From: an uncultured Desulfomonile sp.
GTDB taxonomy: Bacteria > Desulfobacterota > Desulfomonilia > Desulfomonilales > Desulfomonilaceae
Direction: 5' to 3'
Assembly: GCA_903853735.1 (NCBI GenBank)
Contig: CAINUH010000522.1
Coordinates: forward strand, 1-17,563
DNA: 17,563 nucleotides
In this document: positions 1 to 5,839 of the stretch, piece after piece
Layout: each line of letters starts with the position of its first letter
How positions within the stretch are numbered: position 1 is the stretch's first letter
Position numbers and translations under genes: made by a program
The notes under the pieces: generated by a model
Told to the model about the DNA's origin: nothing
What the model saw: the letters and a program-made list of their open reading frames with translations, nothing else
The model's database searches: none

Positions 1-1242
1 CTGGGGGATGTCCTTGGGAGCTTGAAAGGCGCCGGCAACAAATACGCCAGGTTTGGAAGTCGCTACGGGCTCAAACGTCCCTGTCCGACAGAAATGGTTT
101 TCGTCCAAAGCAACGTCCAGAATTTGAGCCGCTCCCAATGTTGCATCAGAAGGTTTGATGCCCACTGCCAGTACCACCATGTCGAAGGTTTCCGTCACGA
201 GTCTGTCATCCTCACACAGGTAAGTCAGATGAAGATTCTTTGTGACAGGATCCTCTACGACTCTACTGACCATGGAGCGTACAAAACGGACACCGCCATC
301 TTTCTTGGCACGCTCGTAATACTTGTCGAAATCTTTGCCATAAGCGCGGATATCCATGAAAAAAATAGTGGGATCGATCGAAGAGTCATGTTCTTTGGCA
401 ATCACCGCTTCCTTGATGGAGGCCATGCAGCAAACTGAACTGCAGTGCGGCATGCCCTTTCTCCGATCACGAGAGGCAACGCACTGTATCCAGGCGATCT
501 TGTGTGGATGCCCACCGTCCGACGGCCTTGTGACCACACCTTCGAAGGGGCCGGATGCGCTTAGTATCCGCTCCATTTCCAGGTTAGTTACCACATTGGG
601 CATTCGACCGTGACCGAACTCGGATATTCTTCCTGTATCAAAAAGTTCATAGCCCGGTGCAAGTATGACTGCTCCTACATCTATTTCTTCCACTACATCC
701 TGCTGCTCATAGTCTACGGCACCAGCCGGGCATACCTTCTTGCACACACCGCATTTCTTGCCGAGAAACAGACGGCAGTGTGCGGTGTCAATCGTGTACA
801 CCGAAGGTATTCCCTGAGCATAATCTTTGAAAATCGCCTTTCGGATATCGTGACCGAAGTTGTACTCATTGGGCACTTTGGTGGGGCACTTCTCGGCGCA
901 CGTGCCGCATGAAGTGCATTTTTCCTGATCAACGTATCTTGCTTTACGGCGCACAGTAACCCTGAAATTCCCTGCATCGCCCGATATCCCTTCGATGCGA
1001 CTGTAGGCGAGAATGTCTATGTTCGGATTTTGAGCCAGGGTTTGCAGCTTCGGAGAAAAGATGCAGGCGGAACAATCGTTCGTCGGAAAGGTCTTGTCCA
1101 ATTGGGCCATGACCCCCCCGATACAGGGTTTCTCTTCGACCAGATATACTTTGAATCCCGACTCGGCAAGATCCAGTGACGCTTGAACACCACCGATTCC
1201 CCCGCCGACCGTCATTAGTGCACCGATGCCGTTGCTAGCCAC
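1..1242 (-). CDS. hdrA: Heterodisulfide reductase-like subunit A (HdrA), partial
   Basis: Iron-sulfur flavoprotein of the HdrA family, which takes or bifurcates electrons at FAD and passes them through [4Fe-4S] clusters to HdrB-type subunits in the cytoplasm. The first 414 residues are visible; the 3' end lies beyond the left edge. Seen in the translation: FAD-binding GGGIGG at residues 13-18; the HdrA-typical Cys pair C57/C60 in CSACIFSPKL; a ferredoxin cluster C109-xx-C112-xx-C115-xxx-C119; a second set C156, C164-xx-C167-xxx-C171; then C254 and C267/C271/C272. The start is GTG at 1242-1240, chosen because GGAG lies 7 nt upstream and the dinucleotide-binding fold follows at once; the next in-frame ATG is residue 10. 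It lies downstream of hdrB on the same strand after a 245-bp gap with no gene. Family identity is firm; the electron donor and acceptor are unknown, and whether the missing C-terminus is short or carries extra domains cannot be seen. Confidence 0.95.
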   Translation of the reverse strand, partial: MASNGIGALMTVGGGIGGVQASLDLAESGFKVYLVEEKPCIGGVMAQLDKTFPTNDCSACIFSPKLQTLAQNPNIDILAYSRIEGISGDAGNFRVTVRRKARYVDQEKCTSCGTCAEKCPTKVPNEYNFGHDIRKAIFKDYAQGIPSVYTIDTAHCRLFLGKKCGVCKKVCPAGAVDYEQQDVVEEIDVGAVILAPGYELFDTGRISEFGHGRMPNVVTNLEMERILSASGPFEGVVTRPSDGGHPHKIAWIQCVASRDRRKGMPHCSSVCCMASIKEAVIAKEHDSSIDPTIFFMDIRAYGKDFDKYYERAKKDGGVRFVRSMVSRVVEDPVTKNLHLTYLCEDDRLVTETFDMVVLAVGIKPSDATLGAAQILDVALDENHFCRTGTFEPVATSKPGVFVAGAFQAPKDIPQ

Positions 1243-1487
1243 GATGAAGCTCCATACTGTTTAGTGTTTGATCCTCAGATCCCCACAGCGTCTTTTAACA
1301 AAACAATAATTGGATGCCATCAACTCTTCTGAAAGTGTCCGGAAAGATCACGCGTCCTGGACTGTCGAGCTACCTGATATCTTGCTTCAACACGGGATTT
1401 ACTGTAACCGAATCCATTGAACTGCCGTTCAGACGGCGCCCAATCCTGGTCCGATGTTTCAATACTCAACCCAAGGTGATTGGCCGA

Positions 1488-2339
1488 TCACACAAGCCCC
1501 TTTCCGTTTAGCATGCCTTGGGGAGAGACCATGTGCTTATCGAACCATGCACCGGTGCGCGGATCGCTAAATGCCAGACCCATGAGTTCGGTGAGGTAGA
1601 GTATCGGCACCTGGTAAACTTTGCCTGTCTCCCGTGAGATGTCAGCCTGACGGGTATCCAGGTTGGCTTGACACATGGGACACAGAGTCACCACTGCATC
1701 GGCTTGAACCAGCATCGCCATGTCCAAAATTTTTCGAGACAACTTAAGGACGATATCAGTACGGGTTAACGCGAGCGACCCTCCGCAGCAATCGGTTTTG
1801 TACGGCCAACTCAGCACCTCAACACCAATAGCCTCCAGAAGGTGATCCATCTGCACGGGGTTTTCAGGGTCTTCCGGTTCTACGACGTCTACAGGGCGAA
1901 CGGCAAGGCAACCGTAGTATGGCACGACACGTAATCCTTCCAGAGGTTTTTCCATGCGGTCTTTGATGCGGGGTCTCAGTTCTTCCAGGTGGAGCATGTC
2001 CATACCGGACATGATTTTGATACCACCTTTAAAGGGAAATCTCTCTCGTAGTTCCTTTTCCTCCAAAATTTTCTTGGATGCCGCTTTCATCCTCACATGG
2101 CAGCCGGCGCAAGGCGCTACAACATCGTAGCCGATTCTTTCGGCCGTCATCAAGTCTCGTGCGGGCAGCGCTGCTTCAAGATAAGCGTCAACCATGTGTG
2201 CGGAGGAAGCGCCGCAACACGTCCAGTCGGGAAGTTCGCTGAGTGTCACTCCCAGCTTCTCGCAAACGCTTTTGAAAGACTCATCGAGTTCCAGTGCAGA
2301 ACCTTTCAGTGAGCATCCTGGGTAGTAGCTGAATTTCAT
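1488..2339 (-). CDS. hdrB: Heterodisulfide reductase-like subunit B (HdrB)
   Basis: CCG-domain protein of 283 residues, the usual HdrB length. In characterised HdrB the two CCG motifs bind noncubane [4Fe-4S] clusters that reduce a heterodisulfide; in sulfate reducers and syntrophs the substrate of HdrB homologues is often unknown. Both motifs are complete: C9, C41-C42-G, C77-xx-C80 and C144, C184-C185-G, C220-xx-C223. The ATG at 2339 is preceded by GAGG about 8 nt upstream (on the minus strand, AGAGGATGAAC before ATG). A TATAAT lies about 30 nt upstream of the start. hdrA follows downstream with a 245-bp gap. No hdrC (small ferredoxin-type subunit) is present on either side within the window. 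The call is confident; the physiological substrate is open. Confidence 0.96.
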   Translation of the reverse strand: MKFSYYPGCSLKGSALELDESFKSVCEKLGVTLSELPDWTCCGASSAHMVDAYLEAALPARDLMTAERIGYDVVAPCAGCHVRMKAASKKILEEKELRERFPFKGGIKIMSGMDMLHLEELRPRIKDRMEKPLEGLRVVPYYGCLAVRPVDVVEPEDPENPVQMDHLLEAIGVEVLSWPYKTDCCGGSLALTRTDIVLKLSRKILDMAMLVQADAVVTLCPMCQANLDTRQADISRETGKVYQVPILYLTELMGLAFSDPRTGAWFDKHMVSPQGMLNGKGLV

Positions 2340-2368
2340 CGTTCATCCTCTACTGTTGTTTGGTAAAT

Positions 2369-2374
2369 ATTATA
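2369..2374 (-). promoter_or_regulatory. Candidate -10 element for hdrB
   Basis: A perfect TATAAT on the minus strand, placed so that transcription would start about 20 nt before the hdrB ATG. No good -35 hexamer is found at 17 nt, which would fit an activator-dependent promoter. The palindrome at 2405-2430 lies just upstream. This is prediction from sequence only. Confidence 0.45.
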
Positions 2375-2404
2375 GCTGGTTGTAACTTTATTCGTATGAT
2401 CTGA

Positions 2405-2430
2405 TCTCAGGTTGAGATAGGGCTATCTCA
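2405..2430. promoter_or_regulatory. Overlapping inverted repeats upstream of hdrB (operator or alternative hairpins)
   Basis: TGAGATAG (2413-2420) and CTATCTCA (2423-2430) form a perfect 8-bp inverted repeat with a 2-nt centre. The left arm can also pair with TCTCA at 2405-2409, so three arms offer two mutually exclusive pairings. There is no T-run on either strand, so it is not a classical terminator. It lies roughly 45-70 bp upstream of the predicted hdrB transcription start, a usual position for an activator site. Confidence 0.4.
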
Positions 2431-2541
2431 CCCGTATTCTTTCCTGTCGATGCCTTCTCCGGATAAAAACAGCGGCGGTTCTTGCTCTTAGTTAATGATC
2501 AGTGTTAGCCCTCGTACTGGTGATACCAAATTGACCCTCGT

Positions 2542-2555
2542 TTGATCGAGATCAA
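2542..2555. promoter_or_regulatory. FNR/CRP-family binding box
   Basis: TTGATCGAGATCAA matches the FNR consensus TTGAT-N4-ATCAA at all ten specified positions. It lies in the shared upstream region of hdrB (minus) and the 2961-3571 pair (plus). Anaerobic control of an hdr locus by an FNR/CRP-family protein would make sense. However, the box is about 190 bp from the predicted hdrB start site and about 240 bp from the predicted plus-strand start site, farther than the usual -41.5 position, so its target promoter is not settled. Confidence 0.5.
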
Positions 2556-2749
2556 CAGTAGCGAGCGGGAAGTGCTGATTGCATCGACCAATACTAGTCT
2601 CGGGAGTCAGTCATGTCAAGGGGAGATTCGTTCACTCAGCGGAATTAACAAAGACAACAAACAGCTCGACAGTCGCTCAAGAGTTTGGCAACGTATGCCG
2701 GAAGCGATTTCAAGTGCAGGACGGTCTGGAACAAATTGCTCGACACATA

Positions 2750-2783
2750 AAATGTTGACATTTAGAAGCAGTGAAATCAGAAT
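2750..2783 (+). promoter_or_regulatory. Candidate sigma-70 promoter with palindrome over the -35
   Basis: A perfect TTGACA -35 (2755-2760), a 17-nt spacer and CAGAAT (2778-2783, 4 of 6 matches) would start transcription near 2790, about 170 nt before the gene at 2961. The -35 sits inside AAATGT-TG-ACATTT (2750-2763), a perfect 6-2-6 inverted repeat that could be a repressor site. The -10 is weak, so confidence is moderate. Confidence 0.4.
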
Positions 2784-2960
2784 CTAGACTCCGGTGCAAT
2801 GACGGCAACTCCGGCCGCATTGCAACCACGATCCTCGGCAGTCTTTCGCTGTGAGCAAAGAAGAGTTGGATAGTCCAGGCTCGGAAGCGCGGGGTCCCGG
2901 ACCAGTTTTTACAGTGCTCAACGGGGCGTTGCATTTTGAACGTCAAGGAGAATCGTATTC

Positions 2961-3242
2961 ATGGCGTCCATAGCCGACCTGTGTTGGACAACCTCCCAGG
3001 ATCTTTTTGCAGACCTGGATCTGGACGCTCTGTATGTGCGGCAGCTCAGAGCTATTGGCGCCGAAGGAGACAGCCAATACCCATGCCATCTTCTCGTTCA
3101 TACCGGTAAGATCACCATAGGTATTAATCTCGGTTCCAAAACTGATGTCACGCGCGGCAACATTTTTTTTCAAGGCAGTGAGACGGGGACGCACGATAGC
3201 GTAATATCGGTTTGGGACTTTTTGAAGGAGCCGGTAGATTGA
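2961..3242 (+). CDS. Conserved-looking hypothetical protein, 93 aa
   Basis: I do not recognise the family. The gene is supported by a strong ribosome binding site (AAGGAG, 10 nt before ATG) and by its stop codon, which overlaps the TTG start of the cupin gene behind it (TTGA at 3239-3242), a classic translational-coupling arrangement. The 93-aa product is soluble, acidic at the N-terminal half (FADLDLDAL near residues 16-24), and has two Cys (8 and 42). It ends in a glycine/threonine-rich stretch and a WDFLKE tail (residues 85-90). There is no signal peptide or membrane segment. A minus-strand frame covers almost the same interval (2943-3248) but has no comparable start signal. The pairing with a cupin suggests both act on the same small molecule or metal, but that is a guess. 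Confidence 0.7.
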   Translation: MASIADLCWTTSQDLFADLDLDALYVRQLRAIGAEGDSQYPCHLLVHTGKITIGINLGSKTDVTRGNIFFQGSETGTHDSVISVWDFLKEPVD

Positions 3243-3571
3243 AAACATTTGACTTGGCGAAACTAGTTTCCAGTCAGGGTGGTGAATACGTTCTCGGGAT
3301 GAAGGATCTGCACACGCACGCGTGTTACATGATTTACGGGCTGCTTAAACCCGGTGAAGGTCAAAGACTGGTGAAACCTGGTGACGGTCACGAGGAAATA
3401 TTGTGCGCCATGGACGGCCCGGTTCTGATGGATACGACGAGCGGCCAGGTTGTTCTGGAACAGGGCCATGCTGTTCACATCAAGGAGCAAGAATCTTTCT
3501 TCATATCAAATCCTTCAGATAAACCGGTTGTCTATATTATGGCGGGAGGCCATTCACGGTCGCATCACTAA
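3239..3571 (+). CDS. Small cupin-domain protein, TTG start
   Basis: A 110-aa single-domain cupin-like protein. The start is read as TTG at 3239 because GGAG ends 8 nt upstream and the TTG overlaps the stop of the previous gene; the alternative ATG at 3212 would add nine residues inside that gene. Cupin features: a first half with H25, H27 and the GHEE run (residues 50-53), and a second half with G76, H77, H80 and the conserved late Asn at residue 91 in FFISNPSDKP. The C-terminus ends in a His-rich tail (HSRSHH). Small cupins bind a metal or small ligand and may be sensors, isomerases or dioxygenases; nothing here says which. It is co-transcribed with the 93-aa protein. Confidence 0.8.
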   Translation: MKTFDLAKLVSSQGGEYVLGMKDLHTHACYMIYGLLKPGEGQRLVKPGDGHEEILCAMDGPVLMDTTSGQVVLEQGHAVHIKEQESFFISNPSDKPVVYIMAGGHSRSHH

Positions 3572-3659
3572 ACCTGATGCAAGTGAGAAAGCTATGAGTG
3601 GAAACTGATACGGCGACTTGGTGTAGTTACGATGTGGTCTTAACGAAGACTTATTTCCG

Positions 3660-3747
3660 GCCTGAGTGGTGGAATTGGTAGACACAAGTGACTTAAAATC
3701 CCTTGGGGCTTGTCCCCGTGACGGTTCGACTCCGTCCTCAGGCACCA
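3660..3747 (+). tRNA. tRNA-Leu (anticodon UAA)
   Basis: Class II tRNA with a 7-bp acceptor stem GCCTGAG / CTCAGGC, discriminator A3744 and encoded CCA (3745-3747). The T arm is GACGG-TTCGACT-CCGTC, there is a long variable arm with a GGGG/CCCC stem, and the anticodon loop CTTAAAA gives anticodon UAA. The anticodon stem reads AGTGA / TCCCT, leaving a U-C mismatch at the middle pair (29-41), where AGGGA would pair fully. Everything else looks functional. Open frames crossing this interval on both strands are artefacts of the tRNA. Confidence 0.95.
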
Positions 3748-4015
3748 TCTCAGAAATTGGACCACCAATCCGACAATCACGAAACATACTCCGTACCGGA
3801 TCGGCTTCCCGTTCTTGGGTGCATCACCGTCGTGCTGCACGCCGACACCACAGATCTTTTTCCCCAAACCGTCTATGACAGGAACGCCGATTGTTGTTGA
3901 AGTGGTTCATCCGCAATTTCAAACTATTGACTCAAAAATGGCAAAAGTATGGATCTTAAGATCAAGGGTTGAAATTGTCAAGTTTTAGCAAACCCTCTGG
4001 CACAGCCACAGCTTG

Positions 4016-4645
4016 TTACTCCTCGAAAGACTTCCCGTAGCCGCCCTCGGAACTCTCTTCTCTCCAAGCTCCTCCACGTAGCCCCTGGTGATCCTTCATC
4101 TTTTCGTAGTAGTCCAACTCCTCCTGGCATCTCACACAGAGTCTGGCAGCGGGAAAAAGCCTAAGGCGTTGTTCGGGAATCGGCTCACCGCAGTCTTCAC
4201 ACATTCCATATTCCCCCAGCTTCACACGTTCCAGGGCGTCCTCGATCTCCTTCAACTGTCTGTGCTGTCGCATAGAAATCTTTGCGTCCAGTTCGCGCGA
4301 AATCTCTCCCGTGGCCAGATCTATCTCGTCACCTTTTTCGATGGCGTCTATATTTCTTCCAACCTTTATTGAGGCCAACTGACCGAGCAAGACCTCTTTG
4401 GGGTTAAAGACGCCAGGTCGCTCAGTCGGAGATTTCTTGGCTTCCCGGACATGCGCGCTCAGCGCCGGCGTCTGAGCCAGGGCCGTCGGGCCTTGGGGCT
4501 CCGTCCACTCTTCTTCATCAACAATTCTATAGTAGTTCTTTGCGTCTTCAACCTTTCTCTCAATCTGGCCTTTTTGGACTTTCCCTCTGACGCTGTTTGG
4601 CACGATGCCGAGCGCCGCCGCTATCTCTTCACGGGTCATCCACAT
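4016..4645 (-). CDS. DksA/TraR-type zinc-finger protein with N-terminal helix-turn-helix
   Basis: A 209-aa protein with two parts. Residues 1-48 look like a helix-turn-helix of the MerR/excisionase type (TREEIAAALGIVPNSVRGKV, then a Tyr/Arg wing). Residues 83-185 form a DksA/TraR module: a coiled coil with DEIDLA at 106-111, which fits the DxxDxA tip motif of DksA, then the C4 zinc finger C149-xx-C152 ... C170-xx-C173 (the first pair is CEDCG). The linker (about 50-82) is Pro/Ala-rich. DksA acts in the secondary channel of RNA polymerase with ppGpp, whereas TraR-type relatives act alone; the added HTH suggests promoter-targeted action, which is inference. The ATG at 4645 has AAGGAG 8 nt upstream. 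It is monocistronic, and its 3' side faces the tRNA gene. Confidence 0.9.
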   Translation of the reverse strand: MWMTREEIAAALGIVPNSVRGKVQKGQIERKVEDAKNYYRIVDEEEWTEPQGPTALAQTPALSAHVREAKKSPTERPGVFNPKEVLLGQLASIKVGRNIDAIEKGDEIDLATGEISRELDAKISMRQHRQLKEIEDALERVKLGEYGMCEDCGEPIPEQRLRLFPAARLCVRCQEELDYYEKMKDHQGLRGGAWREESSEGGYGKSFEE

Positions 4646-5072
4646 ACTACGGACTCCTTAAAGTTTACGTTTTCGTACGCGTAGGTAATCACTCCATTGG
4701 TTGCGCGCAAGGCCGATAAACTTGATAAGCACTGCTTCCAATCAAACTGGGAGGAATTTTCCTGGAATTGCTGGACGGCTCTTTGGATCCGTCTGTCAGC
4801 CGACCGCCGGACCCGGATTCTAGTTAGTTAATGAAATCAAAGTGCTCCCTGCCCTCCTCTTCCAGAGGCATGGCAAGGGGTAGCATGGAGGCAAGATTTT
4901 ACTTTAGGGCTGTATCCCTGTCAATTTTTATTTTGTTTTTTCAACGCCAGTGAATTTGCCTCCTTCAATGGGGCAGTACGCCAATCGCTGTTATGGCCCC
5001 CTTAAGCTTCAATCAACGATCAAAAACGGAAACCTGTGCTACAATGGCCGAACAAAGGATGGAGGTTCACGC
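4646..5072. other. Divergent intergenic region, no gene seen
   Basis: 427 bp between the DksA-like gene (minus) and the CX3C protein (plus). It contains the ribosome binding site of the DksA-like gene, a T-rich tract near 4920-4940 preceded only by a 4-bp stem (too weak to call a terminator), and the extended -10 for the gene at 5073. The frame of the 5073 gene is open back to 4950, but that extension has no start signal. Confidence 0.5.
5037..5045 (+). promoter_or_regulatory. Extended -10 promoter for the CX3C protein gene
   Basis: TGC followed by TACAAT forms an extended -10 (TGnTATAAT type), which does not need a strong -35; none is present. The predicted transcription start near 5052 leaves a 5' leader of about 20 nt containing the GGAGG ribosome binding site at 5061-5065. 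Confidence 0.5.
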
Positions 5073-5435
5073 ATGGCCGAAGGATTGAACAGGATCATCT
5101 TGCTCAGCGCCATCCTGATCGTGGCATTAACTGTTTTACCAGGCATTGAGAGCAGGGCCTTGGCGTTTGAGCAATTCTCGGAGCAGGCCGGAAGAGAAAA
5201 TACGAAAGATTCCGATTTGGACCAGTCGGTTCGTCCGGCCTTCGGAGATGACTTCAGCCTGGGGGCTTGTCAGCAGGAGTGCAGGTCCAAATTCGGCATA
5301 GATCCATATTGGAGGGGGGGTGGAGACAGTTCAGTATGGCGGCTCTATGCAATCTGTATTCAGGACTGCAACATCAAGTTTTGGAAGGAATACGACAGGC
5401 GAATGGACGAACTCAAAAATTTGAAACTCGATTGA
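5073..5435 (+). CDS. Secreted small protein with twin CX3C motif
   Basis: A 120-aa protein of unknown family. The ATG at 5073 is chosen over the longer open frame from 4950 because GGAGG lies 7 nt upstream and the new N-terminus is a classical signal peptide: a hydrophobic core at about residues 8-25 and a likely cleavage after ALA (residues 29-31). The mature part of about 89 residues holds exactly four cysteines as CQQEC (C66, C70) and CIQDC (C95, C99), 24 residues apart. This would bring two helices together through paired disulfides, as in the twin-CX3C proteins of the mitochondrial intermembrane space; the resemblance is in pattern only. The C-terminus is charged and helical (KEYDRRMDELKNLK). 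Likely periplasmic; partner and role are unknown. Confidence 0.75.
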   Translation: MAEGLNRIILLSAILIVALTVLPGIESRALAFEQFSEQAGRENTKDSDLDQSVRPAFGDDFSLGACQQECRSKFGIDPYWRGGGDSSVWRLYAICIQDCNIKFWKEYDRRMDELKNLKLD

Positions 5436-5483
5436 TGATTCACGTGATTTCGTAGAAGGTGGGTTTTCAGGTGAAAGTCTTAA

Positions 5484-5831
5484 CAGACACGACATTTGAT
5501 AAGCTCCGAGCAACTGGAGCTTATGAAGCCCTCGGCCTATCTCATAAACGTCTCCAGGGGTCCGGTTGTGGACGAAAATGCCCTGGCGGCGGCTCTGCAG
5601 GCCGGGAAAATAGCCGGGGCAGGGCTGGACGTTTACGAAAATGAGCCACAAGCGGCGCCTGGACTATGCGATTTGAAAAACGTTGTTTTGCTGCCTCATG
5701 TGGGAAGCGCCACAGTAGAAACCAGGACGAATATGGCTTTATTGGCCGCAGAGAACCTTCTTTGCGGTCTCAGAGGAGAAACACCGCCTAATTGCCTCAA
5801 TTACTCGGAGCCTTTTCGGGAGAATCAGTAG
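5484..5831 (+). pseudogene. C-terminal remnant of a D-2-hydroxyacid dehydrogenase
   Basis: This open frame encodes only the last ~115 residues of a protein family that is normally about 310-330 aa. It begins, right after a stop at 5481-5483, with QTRHLISSEQLELMKP, which fits the family's mid-protein TRHLI segment. The family's three catalytic residues are still present: Arg in INVSRGPVVDE, Glu in the YENEP motif and His in LPHVGSAT. The N-terminal two thirds, including the GxGxxG NAD-binding motif, are absent. Just upstream, in another frame, VLTDTT resembles the residues that should precede TRHLI, so there is a frameshift as well as a large deletion. No ribosome binding site precedes the TTG at 5496. 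I read it as a relic fused by deletion to the end of the CX3C gene region. Confidence 0.8.
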
Positions 5832-5839
5832 CAATTCAA

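Larger units (their letters stand above)
2340..2960. other. 621-bp divergent intergenic region, no gene seen
   Basis: The gap between hdrB (minus) and the coupled pair at 2961 (plus). It holds a TATAAT for hdrB, the three-arm palindrome at 2405-2430, the FNR-type box at 2542-2555, and the TTGACA promoter with its palindrome at 2750-2783. Short open frames here (2542-2787 plus, 2710-2946 minus) have no ribosome binding site or recognisable protein character, and I read them as non-coding. Confidence 0.6.

Noticed and set aside
1314..1511. 65-codon plus-strand frame antisense to the end of hdrB
   Set aside because: No ribosome binding site, no protein-like composition, and it overlaps the certain hdrB gene.
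2542..2787. 81-codon plus-strand frame between hdrB and the 2961 gene
   Set aside because: It starts on the FNR-type box, has no ribosome binding site and low-complexity Ser/Arg-rich content; it also runs through a candidate promoter.
3554..3900. Several overlapping frames on both strands near 3554-3900
   Set aside because: They cross the tRNA-Leu gene and its flank; their shared run comes from the tRNA sequence.
3952..3963. GATCTTAAGATC 12-bp palindrome downstream of the tRNA
   Set aside because: Isolated, with no promoter or T-run nearby. The wider AGGGTT/AACCCT pairing around it has a 19-nt loop and no terminator character.
4900..4942. T-rich tract as a terminator
   Set aside because: The preceding stem is only about 4 bp, and no plus-strand gene ends upstream.
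4950..5072. Longer start for the CX3C protein
   Set aside because: It would bury the signal peptide behind 41 residues with no start signal; ATG 5073 has GGAGG.
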